Assembly (NCBI GenBank): GCA_039590215.1
Contig: JBDHFX010000128.1
Location: 1-8,414 of the forward strand
Source of the DNA: CAMYLR01 sp039590215
Lineage (GTDB): Bacteria; Gemmatimonadota; Gemmatimonadetes; JACCXV01; JAHWKZ01
DNA: 8,414 nucleotides
Direction of reading: 5' to 3'
Part shown: positions 1-7,068 of the stretch, piece after piece
How positions within the stretch are numbered: the stretch's first letter is position 1
Layout of the letters: every line of letters begins with the position of its first letter
Program-made: the position numbers and the translations under genes
The notes under the pieces: generated by a model
The model's input: the letters and a program-made list of their open reading frames with translations, nothing else
What the model was told of the DNA's origin: nothing
Databases searched by the model: none

Positions 1-33
1 CGCGCTGCCAGCGAAGCGGTCAGAGGCTCGTTT

Positions 34-72
34 GGGGTCGGCGGAGTGATCCGCCGGCCCCTTCGGGTTTTT
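34..72 (+). terminator. Rho-independent terminator reading rightwards
   Basis: Bases 34-45 pair with 50-61 to give an uninterrupted 12-bp stem with one G-U wobble and a GTGA (GNRA-type) loop at 46-49. The run TTCGGGTTTTT follows at 62-72. The T-run lies to the right, so the terminator fits a plus-strand transcript that ends here, probably from a gene left of the window. Read on the minus strand, the stem has a C-A mismatch and no T-run follows, so it is a poorer terminator for the DUF481 gene that converges on it, though it may still slow that transcript. A second small inverted pair, CGGGT at 64-68 and ACCCG at 76-80, overlaps the T-run. No coding region can be supported in bases 1-87. Confidence 0.7.
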
Positions 73-87
73 AGGACCCGACCCCCG

Positions 88-939
88 CTACATGTCGATG
101 ACGAGCGCCAGCGTGAAGATCGAATCGACCTCATCGAGCGGGGCCAACACCAGCGCCTCGGTCGGTGCGCCAACCAACGTCACCAACGGGATCAGGCTTC
201 CCGACGGCTCGTTGTCGAACAGCACTTGATAGCTGGCCTTGAGCGCCAGGTTCTTGCTCATCGAGACCGCCAGTGAGTTGATAAAGTCGGTCCGGAAGTC
301 GGACCCTTCGCTCAAGTTCTCGTCCAGCAGAAGTATGCTGTCGAATCGCGTGTTGCCGGTGAGCTGGCGCCAGTAGTCCCAGCCGATTCGAAGCCCGCCA
401 AACTCGTCGTCGTCGCCCTCCACGTTGTCTTGATACGTGAACGTGACCCCGTAGTCGGTGCGAAAACCCGAGACATCGCTCTCGAACCAAATGTTACCGA
501 TCCCGCCGACGCCGGTGTAGCGGTTCTCGATGCCGGCGAACGTATTCCGGTCCCACCCGCCGCCGACAAACCAGAAGAAGCGATCGGTGATGTTGCGATC
601 GTACCGCGAGCGGAGAAAGTAGTTCTCGGCTGTGATCTCTTCGTCGGATTGCTTGGCGACCCGGAATTCCTGTGAGTCGCCGACCGCTACCCGCTCGGTA
701 GTCGTCGATTCTGTGCGGATCCCACCGGCGTCGAAACTGAATCGAGAGTTAGCCCATAAGTACTCCAACAGGTTCTTGCCTCCGAGCGTACTCGACTTCG
801 CATTCCCGTCGGTTAGGACGAAAGTGATTTCCGCGACGTCGTGCCAGCCGAGCTCGGGCTCGTCGTCCTGCGCAGCAGCAGTAGCTGGGATCACGAAACC
901 GAGAAACACTGCTATGCAGGTTGCCCGAGCGGTCGTCAT
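88..939 (-). CDS. DUF481 family putative outer-membrane protein
   Basis: This is a 283-residue exported protein with a signal peptide at about residues 1-23 (hydrophobic core AVFLGFVIPA, cleavage likely after ATAAA, mature start QDDEPELG). The rest alternates short beta-type segments rich in aromatic residues and glycine (YFLRSRYDRN, FFWFVGGGWDRN, GIGNIWFESD, ALKASYQVLFDNEP), as in DUF481 (the YdiY-like 'salt-induced outer membrane protein' family), which is predicted to form a small barrel. The closing SYQVLFDNEP followed by a final strand is typical of that family. The length fits. The ATG is well supported: AGGAGGA lies 8 bases upstream. Substrate or function is unknown for the family. The gene is divergent from the AtuA-like gene, with a 60-74 bp gap depending on which start that gene uses, and stands alone on its strand. 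The family call is from recalled motifs, not a search. Confidence 0.85.
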   Translation of the reverse strand: MTTARATCIAVFLGFVIPATAAAQDDEPELGWHDVAEITFVLTDGNAKSSTLGGKNLLEYLWANSRFSFDAGGIRTESTTTERVAVGDSQEFRVAKQSDEEITAENYFLRSRYDRNITDRFFWFVGGGWDRNTFAGIENRYTGVGGIGNIWFESDVSGFRTDYGVTFTYQDNVEGDDDEFGGLRIGWDYWRQLTGNTRFDSILLLDENLSEGSDFRTDFINSLAVSMSKNLALKASYQVLFDNEPSGSLIPLVTLVGAPTEALVLAPLDEVDSIFTLALVIDM

Positions 940-1013
940 ATCGATCGTCCTCCTGAAATAAGATGGATGTCAAACGGGCGTTCTAGGGATCGCAAACTAG
1001 CTTGACGTTGCCG

Positions 1014-1355
1014 ATGCCGGAAGTCGATCTCCGCCGCTTAGCCCACGCTCGCTCCGGTGACAAGGGCGACACCGCCAACGTCGGCGTGATCGCCTACTCG
1101 CCTCAAGCCTACGCTTTTCTCAAAGAGCAACTGACGGCCGATCGTGTGGCCGCCCATTTCGGTGGGATGATCGACGGTCCGGTCGAGCGGTTCGAGCTCG
1201 ACAACTTGGACGCGTTGAATTTTCTACTGCATGGCGCACTCGACGGTGGCGGGACCGTGAGCCTGATGACCGACGCCCAGGGGAAGGTGTACTCGACCGC
1301 GCTCCTCAGAATGACGCTCGACGCACCCCAAGAGGTGCTCGACTCGGTGGGCTAG
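1014..1355 (+). CDS. AtuA C-terminal-like ferredoxin-fold domain protein, standalone
   Basis: This 113-residue protein consists almost only of the small domain found at the C-terminus of AtuA/DUF1446 proteins of acyclic terpene utilisation. Signature stretches are LAHARSGDKGDTANVGVIAY (residues 9-28) and LNFLLHGALDGGGT (68-81), ending in an LLRM strand. In many bacteria this domain is a separate small gene beside the large DUF1446 gene. Here no DUF1446 partner or acyl-CoA carboxylase gene is in view, so the biochemical role is open. No signal peptide is seen, so it is likely cytoplasmic. Start choice is uncertain. ATG 1014 gives the usual family N-terminus but has no clear ribosome site. A TTG at 1002 would add four residues, with AGGGA at 985-989 rather far upstream. 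The stop shares the bases CTAG with the stop of the opposing gene, so no terminator fits between them. Confidence 0.8.
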   Translation: MPEVDLRRLAHARSGDKGDTANVGVIAYSPQAYAFLKEQLTADRVAAHFGGMIDGPVERFELDNLDALNFLLHGALDGGGTVSLMTDAQGKVYSTALLRMTLDAPQEVLDSVG

Positions 1356-1795
1356 GAGAGGCCCTCGTTCGGCTCCCAGGTAAAAGCCTTGTTCACGATC
1401 CACCAACGACCGTCGATTCTGAGCAGCGTCATGTAGTCGGTGATGGCTGCCGACGGATAGTCGAGCACGAGCTTGACGACGGCTGCGTTGCCGGTGATGT
1501 CGATACTCTTGATTCTTCGGATGCTCTGCTCTTCGTCTTCCGGCGGGGTACCGTCGGCGCGAGCGATGTATTCCGCGCTGGTTCGTTGCTGAAGATCGCC
1601 GTCTTGGACCCAGAACAGCTTCGATTCAGGGTGGAAGGCTTGCTCGAAGTGCTCTCCCTGGCCGGTTCTGTGTCCCTCGAAGTAGTGCTCGATCGTTTCC
1701 CGAACCGCCACCTCGTCGGGATCGTGCACGCTCGACCAAGGCACGAGGCCGACCGGCAGGAGCAGCATGACAAACAGGATCCCTGAACCTCTCAT
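1352..1795 (-). CDS. Exported NTF2-like / putative lumazine-binding-like protein
   Basis: This 147-residue protein has an N-terminal hydrophobic stretch (about residues 5-20, GILFVMLLLPVGLVPW) that serves as a signal peptide or anchor. It is followed by one NTF2/SnoaL-like cone domain of the 'putative lumazine-binding' type: the first helix VRETIEHYFEGHRTG (31-45), AFHPESKLFW (53-62), the strand AAVVKLVLDY (104-113) and the closing pair YMTLLRIDGRWWIVNKAF (121-138). The motif around DGRWWIVN is characteristic of the fold. Members are usually small binding proteins without a known substrate, so no reaction can be assigned. The ATG at 1795 is chosen because AGGGGG lies just upstream and it begins at the signal peptide. 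The open frame extends further upstream to 2005, but that part would overlap the regulator gene. It lies 106 bp behind the response regulator on the same strand and may be the last gene of that operon or have its own promoter (TATCAT at 1841-1846, minus strand, without a good -35). Confidence 0.8.
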   Translation of the reverse strand: MRGSGILFVMLLLPVGLVPWSSVHDPDEVAVRETIEHYFEGHRTGQGEHFEQAFHPESKLFWVQDGDLQQRTSAEYIARADGTPPEDEEQSIRRIKSIDITGNAAVVKLVLDYPSAAITDYMTLLRIDGRWWIVNKAFTWEPNEGLS

Positions 1796-1863
1796 TATTC
1801 CCCCTCTGGCTGGCGGGCAGATCAATGTCGCGTCTCTGGAATGATACCGGATGGGAGATTGCG

Positions 1864-1906
1864 GTAGGTGGGTCCGGGGTGAGGGTTGTGTCAGAGAATC
1901 GTCAAG
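1864..1906 (-). promoter_or_regulatory. Candidate response-regulator binding site, copy 1
   Basis: On the plus strand this gap segment has TGTCA at 1889-1893 and CGTCA at 1900-1904, exactly 11 bp apart. That is the 7+4 direct-repeat geometry of a PHO-box-like site. Bases 1878-1906 match 6993-7021 at 23 of 29 positions, in the same orientation relative to the minus-strand genes, and weaker similarity continues leftward to 1864 (8 of 14). The site sits 80-110 bp upstream of the NTF2-like gene and overlaps the regulator's stop codon at 1902-1904. Binding by the adjacent regulator is inference. Confidence 0.4.
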
Positions 1907-2591
1907 CTTCCAGGCGATACCCGACCTTGCGTACGGTGACGATGTGCTCGGGTTCCGACGGATCCCGTTCGAGCTTCCGGCGTAGCTCCGCGATGTGGGT
2001 GTCAACGGTTCTCGTCAATACACTGGATGGATAACCCCAGACTTCCAACAACAGCTCTTGACGCGTGAGCGCGGATCCGCGGTTGCGTAGAAGGGTCGTC
2101 AGCAGCTCGTACTCCTTTGGTGTCAGCGGCACCTCGTCGCCGCCCCGTACCACGCGCCGCGCGGCGGTATCTACCGCGACGTCGCCAAACCCTCGAAGCT
2201 CACACTCCTTGACCGCTTCCGACTCGCGTGCTCGTTCAAGAAGTCGATCGACACGCGCGAGCAGCTCCAGCAACCCGAACGGCTTGGTGACGTACTGGTC
2301 GGCGCCGAGCCGGAACCCTTGAACCTTGTCGGCTTCCTCGCCGCGTGCGGTGAGGATCAGCACCGGCATGTCCCACCCATCCGCGCGGAGCTGCTGCAGC
2401 ACCCGATACCCGTCGAGCTCTGGTAGCATGAGATCGAGGATAACGAGATCCGGTTTCAGCTTCGGAACGCACTCCAGAGCCGCGCGTCCGTCCCCAGCGA
2501 CCTCCACCGCGTAGCCCTCGATTTCGAGATTGTTCTGAAGGCCGTAGGCCAGATCGTGATTGTCCTCAACTACTAGGATCTTGGCCGTCAA
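1902..2591 (-). CDS. OmpR/PhoB-family response regulator
   Basis: This is a 229-residue DNA-binding response regulator. The receiver domain (about 1-120) has the acidic pair Glu9-Asp10, phosphoacceptor Asp53 in LVILDLMLPELDG, Thr81 in VLILTAR and Lys103 in YVTKPF, so all phosphotransfer residues are present. The winged-helix output domain (about 134-228) shows PLTPKEYELLTTLLRN, the recognition helix region TVDTHIAELRRKL and the wing VRKVGYRLEA. It should bind tandem direct repeats once phosphorylated by the kinase encoded just upstream. The start is TTG at 2591-2589. It overlaps the kinase stop codon (TTGA), has GGAG 8 bases upstream, and no other start codon would keep the receiver intact. 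Coupled translation with the kinase is likely. The specific regulon name (such as phoB) cannot be assigned from sequence alone. Confidence 0.95.
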   Translation of the reverse strand: MTAKILVVEDNHDLAYGLQNNLEIEGYAVEVAGDGRAALECVPKLKPDLVILDLMLPELDGYRVLQQLRADGWDMPVLILTARGEEADKVQGFRLGADQYVTKPFGLLELLARVDRLLERARESEAVKECELRGFGDVAVDTAARRVVRGGDEVPLTPKEYELLTTLLRNRGSALTRQELLLEVWGYPSSVLTRTVDTHIAELRRKLERDPSEPEHIVTVRKVGYRLEA

Positions 2592-4189
2592 CGCACCAGC
2601 TCCGGACCGTCGTCACGGCCAACCGGAAGCTCGATCAGGAATCGAGCCCCGCCCGTTGGTCCCTCCTCGACCCAAGCCCGACCATCGTGTCCCACTACCA
2701 ACTCGCGGACCACAGAAAGCCCAATGCCGGTACCCGCGGTGGCATCTTCCCGCTCGCGATCGAGACGGAAGAACGCTTCCCAGACGCCTTCGCGGCTCTC
2801 GGGTGGGACGCCAGGGCCCTCGTCGTCGACCCGCAACTGCACGGTGCCGTTCTGAACTTCGAGGCCGAGGGTGACGGTTTGCCCTGCGGGACCATACTTG
2901 ACGGCGTTGTCGAGCAGGTTCAACAGGATCTGTCGCACCGCGCTTCGATCCACCGTCGCCGTTGCCTCTCTCGTGACCTCCGTTCGAAGCTTTACGCTCC
3001 GGCCGGAGGCCAGTGGCTCGAACGCATCGACGACTTCTTTGAACAACGGCGTCAACTCGGTGGGCTCGAACTTGAGCTTCATTCCGTTTCGCTCAGCGCG
3101 TGAGAACGCGAGGATGTTCTCGACAAGATTGGAGAGTCGTCGAACCTCTCGGTTCATGATCTCGAGACTGCGCTGTGCTTCTTCCTTCGACCGGACACGA
3201 CCGAGGAGCAGTGTCTCGACAAACATTCGAATCTGAGCCAACGGAGTTCGGAGCTCGTGCGAAACGTTGGACACGAACTGCGCCCGAAGCCGGCTGAACT
3301 CGAGCTCACGACGCAGGACGAAGATCGCCGCGGCTACCATCCCACCGGCCAGGACCAAGAGCCCCATGATCAGTGGTAGACGCGACTTCGGCAATCCTCC
3401 TATGATCAGCGTCTCGGCCATGGTCGGCCGGATCGCGACCTCGATCTCGAGACCATCCCCGTATCGGGGCGAGAGGTAGTCCGTCGCGGCGAACTCCCAG
3501 CCGTGTTCCCGCGCTGACTTGTAGAGGGCTTGGCCGGCGGGCCCGAATACCCTGACCGACAGCATCTCCGGGTTTTCGAGATCGCCGGTCAACGTGGGTG
3601 GCAAGATCGTGCCACTAAAAGCGTGATCTAGCGCTTCCGGAAGAACCGCGGGGTCGACTTCGAACCCTAGTATCGCCTCCGGGGCTTCGTGGTCATCGAA
3701 TTCGACCTTGTAGAACACGATGTGGTCGATTCCGTCTGGCGCCGCACTGACAACGGCGTGATACCACTCTGGATCGTATGTGGTCAGGGCATTGCGGAGA
3801 GATTCCCTTAACCACGTTCCGATCTCGGCCGTTGGGCGAACGCCTTCCAAGATCTTGAGCTTGGTGCCGGTGGGGTCCATGATGAACGCATACCGGATGG
3901 CGATCGGGCACTGCTCGAGCTCGGGTGCTTCGGGATCTACGTCCTGCGTGATGGCCCAATCTTCCTTGCCGTACGTCGCTTGCAGATAGGCGAAAGCCGG
4001 CTTGGCGATGCTTGCGAACCTCCAGGCAGCAAAGGCCGCGTTGTCCTCTAGCGCGCTCGCGGCAGTCACCCGATGTGAGCGTGACGACCGATAGGCTTCG
4101 AACGCCAGAACCCCTGTCAGGACGAGGGTCAGAAGAAGCAGGCCGACGACGAAGTGCGACCGGGAGCTAGATAAGTGACGTCGTATCAA
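2588..4189 (-). CDS. Membrane sensor histidine kinase, HAMP-less
   Basis: This 533-residue kinase has TM1 at about 12-30, a periplasmic sensor region of about 240 residues (31-270) and TM2 at about 272-292. The DHp domain carries the phosphoacceptor His311 in SHELRTPLAQ. The HATPase domain has the N box NLLDNAVKY (Asn428), G1 DEGPGVP (456-462) and G2 GTGIGLSVV (486-494). All catalytic motifs are intact. No HAMP or PAS domain is visible: only about ten residues (RRELEFSRLR) join TM2 to the DHp helix. The periplasmic part is not a family I recognise, so the signal is unknown. The start is TTG at 4189: an in-frame TAG lies close upstream, and the N-terminus begins directly at the basic residues before TM1. 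Only a weak GAGAG-type ribosome site precedes it. The gene lies 56 bp behind the DUF5916 gene and overlaps the regulator by 4 bases. Confidence 0.93.
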   Translation of the reverse strand: MIRRHLSSSRSHFVVGLLLLTLVLTGVLAFEAYRSSRSHRVTAASALEDNAAFAAWRFASIAKPAFAYLQATYGKEDWAITQDVDPEAPELEQCPIAIRYAFIMDPTGTKLKILEGVRPTAEIGTWLRESLRNALTTYDPEWYHAVVSAAPDGIDHIVFYKVEFDDHEAPEAILGFEVDPAVLPEALDHAFSGTILPPTLTGDLENPEMLSVRVFGPAGQALYKSAREHGWEFAATDYLSPRYGDGLEIEVAIRPTMAETLIIGGLPKSRLPLIMGLLVLAGGMVAAAIFVLRRELEFSRLRAQFVSNVSHELRTPLAQIRMFVETLLLGRVRSKEEAQRSLEIMNREVRRLSNLVENILAFSRAERNGMKLKFEPTELTPLFKEVVDAFEPLASGRSVKLRTEVTREATATVDRSAVRQILLNLLDNAVKYGPAGQTVTLGLEVQNGTVQLRVDDEGPGVPPESREGVWEAFFRLDREREDATAGTGIGLSVVRELVVGHDGRAWVEEGPTGGARFLIELPVGRDDGPELVR

Positions 4190-4245
4190 TGTCTCAACTC
4201 TCTACCCATAATTTGATTGGAAAAGCTACGCCCCACCAGGAGGGC

Positions 4246-6960
4246 CTAAAGCGGCAGCCAGTACGAGAACTTGACCGCCAGTACGTTCTCTCCGTCCGCG
4301 CTGAAGCTATCGAACAGCTCACCCGGGCCGACCGGCCGTCCCTCGCTCGAGTCCGAGGATCGATTCTGCTGCCAGGTGAGGAAGAATGTGCTGCCGGGAC
4401 GCCATTCCCAGCGCAGCACGAGATTGCTGCGGAACGAAAGTACGTCAAAGTCCGGATTGTCGATAGCAAAGCTGTCGTCTCCATCGACGACCGCGAGATC
4501 GCCGTCGTCGTTCCGAGTGACCTCGGTTCCGTCGGTGCCGTACACACGAAGGTCGAAGTCGCGTGCGCGCGCGAGCTCACCGACGTCCGAGTACTTGCCG
4601 CTGGAGGCGAATGGCTCGGCGTACAGGTCCAGGCTTAGGTCGGGCGAAAACGTGTAGTTGACGCGAAGCGGAGCAGCGATCTCGCTGCGGAGGATCTCAC
4701 CAAAAACGTATCGCTCACCGAACGTCGCCTCGGAACCGCCGTCGAAAGTGTCGATGTACTGGCGTGCGTTGCTCCGACGACTAAAACGGGGCCCGACCGA
4801 TAGTGAAAGACGGTCGTTCATCCGGGTGGAGAAGCGAGCGCCGATCCCATATCCCCAGCTACCCAGCTCATCGCCGTTGAAGTCGGTTTCGAGTCCCCAG
4901 CGGGTGTCGCTGGCGGAGTTGCTGAAGAGGCTGGTGTTCAACCACCAGGAGCGCGGGTTCTTCATCAGCGGCCCACCACGGGTCTGCGTATCGCTCTGCG
5001 TCTGGAAGTTGCGACCAGCCTCGATGTTTGTGGACCAGAAGTTCTTCCACGTCGCGTTGGTCCAAAAGCCGACCATCTCACGCTGTTGCACGCCAGCGAA
5101 ATTCCAGTTCGGGTTGGTCCACACGCCGACATTCCAGTTGCGGAAAACAGGGCCCGGCTCGGTTTGGCGATAGAACAAGTTGGCCCACGCGGCTATGTCG
5201 TCGGCTCGCCCCAGCCGACCGGCGTCGTTGATCTCGAACCCCGGCGAGTCCATCCACACGCCGTGCGACCAGCGCAAACGACCCGACCGCTTGCCGCCGC
5301 GAAAAGCCGCACTCCAGCCGCTGAGCGATGTGCGCGTCGGATCCAGCTCCACGTGGTCCTGGTCGGGGCGCTGGAAGTAGTGCGTGCTCGCCTCTTGTAT
5401 TCCCAGAATCGCCGCCTCGTCACCCCGGACGTGGCTGAAGCCGGCATGGCCCAGCAGCTCGTACCAGCCGTCTTCGAACCGCTTGTTGAAGTCGACACCG
5501 CCCGTATACGCGGCGCTGACCAACTCAGCAGCCAGCGGATGCCCTTCCTCGATGCTGCGGTTGACGGCCGTCAGCGTCACTCCGACCGTCGATGCGTTGG
5601 GGCCAAATTGCTGCTGGAGTCGCGCGATCGCGTAGTTGGTCAACGGCTCGACATCGATCTCGTGCGTTTCGTTGCTTGCGAGGTCGAACGTCTGCGCCTT
5701 CTCGTCGTCGGTGATGGCGGCCATAGCGCCGATCGTTAGGCCGGAGGGCAGCTGTCCGGTCAGCTTTGCAGCGCCGAGGATCGTCGTCGCTGGTGGCGTG
5801 GAGACGAAGTCGCCATCGGCCTCCAGATGAGGCGGCGCGCCGATGCGCCGCGAGTAGTAGTAGTCGGGACCGACCCCATCCAAGGCTTGCTGGCCCTGGG
5901 TAAAGAAGGGGCGTTGTTCATCGAAGAACGTCTCGAAGGCCGACAGGTTGACCTCGGCCGGGTCGGCTTCGACCTGGCCAAAGTCTGGGTTCACGGTGGC
6001 GTCGAGGGTCAGGTTCGAACCCAACCCCATCCGGAAGTCGAGGCCCGCCCGCGCTTCCATCGAGCTGCCATCGTTGAACGGGTCGTCGGGATCGACGAGG
6101 CCGTCGGACATCAAGCGTGTTTCGCTCGCCACGTACGGCATCAGCTCGATACGCGACGACGACGGGATTTGCTCGATCCCTTCGAGTTCGCCAAAGCGGG
6201 ACGCCCAGCCGGTTTCCTGCCGTGGCACAACGACCCAGAAGACATCCTCGTTCCGGGTCGGGATAAAACGATTGACGTTGATCCCCCACCGCTGACTCTC
6301 ACTGTCGCTAAAGCGAAGCTGAGAGAAGGGGATCCGCATCTCTGCCGTCCACCCTTCCGTATCGATCGCTGTGCGCGCCTGCCACACGGGGTTGAACGTC
6401 TGGTCGCGGATGAACTCGTTGTCCTCCGGGTGGTACCAGTCGAGTCGCACGCCCGCCGCGGTGACCGCAAAGCTGTAGGCGGTACGCTGATCGCCATAGG
6501 TGTCGAGCGAGACCACCAGCCGTTCGGCGTTCCCGCCATCATCCCGCCGGGTCAGGAGCGCCGCGATCTCGTCCGGGTCATCGCTGTACATGCGCGCGCC
6601 GATGTAGACGGCTTGGTCGTCGTATAGGATCGCCACTTCGGTGCGCAGTGTCGGCTCGGCCCCTTGATCGGGCTCCTTCTGCATGAAATCAGAAACCCAG
6701 TGCGCGCCCTGCCACATCGACTCCGTCAAGGTGCCGTCGATTCTGGGCGAGCTCTCAGCCCGCTTGGCCTTCATGCTCTTGGGTAGGTCGTCGGGATCCG
6801 GATCCGGGTCGGGGTCAGAGCCCTGGCCGCGGTACTCGACCGGAGAGGACCCGGCCAACGTGTCGCCGACCCCGACCGTGGCTCCGTTCGCGGAGGTCGC
6901 ATAGAGCAGTGCGAGCGGCAGAAGCACTGAGAAGACCCGACTCATCATGTCGACCAGCAT
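4246..6960 (-). CDS. CBM9-like / DUF5916 outer-membrane barrel protein
   Basis: This 904-residue protein has a signal peptide (about 1-26, VFSVLLPLALLYATSANG), a disordered acidic linker with (Asp-Pro)x4 at 49-56, and a CBM9-like beta-sandwich domain (about 64-265) beginning SPRIDGTLTESMW and including YIGARMYSD, GWTAEMRIPFSQLRF and WGINVNRFIP. The DUF5916 region (about 270-904) carries its hallmark NPDFGQVEADPAEVNLSAFE (324-343) then FDEQRPFF and YYYSRRIG. The remaining 500 residues are beta-strand repeats rich in Trp, Tyr and Asn that look like an outer-membrane barrel, ending in KFSYWLPL. The family is thought to sit in the outer membrane and handle a glycan or other polymer, but no substrate is established. 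Length is normal for the family. ATG 6960 is taken as start; ATGs at 6948 and 6945 are equally credible, since none has a clear ribosome site. It probably leads the kinase-regulator operon. Confidence 0.9.
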   Translation of the reverse strand: MLVDMMSRVFSVLLPLALLYATSANGATVGVGDTLAGSSPVEYRGQGSDPDPDPDPDDLPKSMKAKRAESSPRIDGTLTESMWQGAHWVSDFMQKEPDQGAEPTLRTEVAILYDDQAVYIGARMYSDDPDEIAALLTRRDDGGNAERLVVSLDTYGDQRTAYSFAVTAAGVRLDWYHPEDNEFIRDQTFNPVWQARTAIDTEGWTAEMRIPFSQLRFSDSESQRWGINVNRFIPTRNEDVFWVVVPRQETGWASRFGELEGIEQIPSSSRIELMPYVASETRLMSDGLVDPDDPFNDGSSMEARAGLDFRMGLGSNLTLDATVNPDFGQVEADPAEVNLSAFETFFDEQRPFFTQGQQALDGVGPDYYYSRRIGAPPHLEADGDFVSTPPATTILGAAKLTGQLPSGLTIGAMAAITDDEKAQTFDLASNETHEIDVEPLTNYAIARLQQQFGPNASTVGVTLTAVNRSIEEGHPLAAELVSAAYTGGVDFNKRFEDGWYELLGHAGFSHVRGDEAAILGIQEASTHYFQRPDQDHVELDPTRTSLSGWSAAFRGGKRSGRLRWSHGVWMDSPGFEINDAGRLGRADDIAAWANLFYRQTEPGPVFRNWNVGVWTNPNWNFAGVQQREMVGFWTNATWKNFWSTNIEAGRNFQTQSDTQTRGGPLMKNPRSWWLNTSLFSNSASDTRWGLETDFNGDELGSWGYGIGARFSTRMNDRLSLSVGPRFSRRSNARQYIDTFDGGSEATFGERYVFGEILRSEIAAPLRVNYTFSPDLSLDLYAEPFASSGKYSDVGELARARDFDLRVYGTDGTEVTRNDDGDLAVVDGDDSFAIDNPDFDVLSFRSNLVLRWEWRPGSTFFLTWQQNRSSDSSEGRPVGPGELFDSFSADGENVLAVKFSYWLPL
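6793..6816 (-). repeat. Six-base tandem repeat coding (Asp-Pro)x4
   Basis: Four units of the pattern GAYCCN stand in tandem on the coding strand (GACCCC, GACCCG, GATCCG, GATCCC) and encode Asp-Pro-Asp-Pro-Asp-Pro-Asp-Pro just after the signal peptide of the DUF5916 protein. Third-base differences show it is not a freshly expanded repeat. The unit is a multiple of three, so a change in copy number would only alter linker length. Confidence 0.8.
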
Positions 6961-6978
6961 ACCCGAGTTCTAGTCGTG

Positions 6979-7021
6979 GCAGGTTGGCGCCCGGTGAGAG
7001 TTATGTCCGGGAATTGTCAGG
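6979..7021 (-). promoter_or_regulatory. Candidate response-regulator binding site, copy 2
   Basis: Plus-strand TGTCC at 7004-7008 and TGTCA at 7015-7019 are 11 bp apart, as in tandem-repeat sites of PhoB/OmpR-type regulators. The block 6993-7021 is the partner of 1878-1906 (23 of 29 identical). It begins 33 bp in front of the DUF5916 start codon and lies about 117 bp upstream of the divergent poly-Asp protein gene, so it could control either or both. Activation versus repression cannot be told. Confidence 0.4.
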
Positions 7022-7068
7022 ATGGATGACCGCAGGGCTTCGCTGGGGCGCCGCTCGACCCGCGACAA

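Noticed and set aside
1..49. Tail of a plus-strand gene entering from the left, stop TGA at 47-49
   Set aside because: The stop would lie in the loop of the terminator hairpin and only about 15 codons are visible with no recognisable motif, so coding cannot be supported.
968..973. Perfect minus-strand TTGACA in front of the DUF481 gene
   Set aside because: At the normal spacing the -10 position falls on the ribosome-binding site (about 945-950) and has no TATAAT-like hexamer, so a promoter here cannot be supported.
1796..2005. N-terminal extension of the NTF2-like gene to 2005
   Set aside because: The extra 70 residues are low-quality sequence overlapping the end of the regulator gene. The ATG at 1795 has a ribosome site and starts a signal peptide.
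4219..4245. Possible terminator between the DUF5916 gene and the kinase gene (minus strand)
   Set aside because: The stem (GCCC 4245-4242 with GGGC 4233-4230) is only four pairs plus a wobble, and the T-run is short and offset. At most it is a weak attenuator. The rest of the 56-bp gap shows no convincing promoter.
5827..6627. Long plus-strand open frame of 266 codons opposite the DUF5916 gene
   Set aside because: It lies wholly antisense to a clear gene with family motifs, has no recognisable domain, and is the kind of open frame that high-GC codon bias creates. The same applies to 5086-5739 and the other frames opposite this gene.
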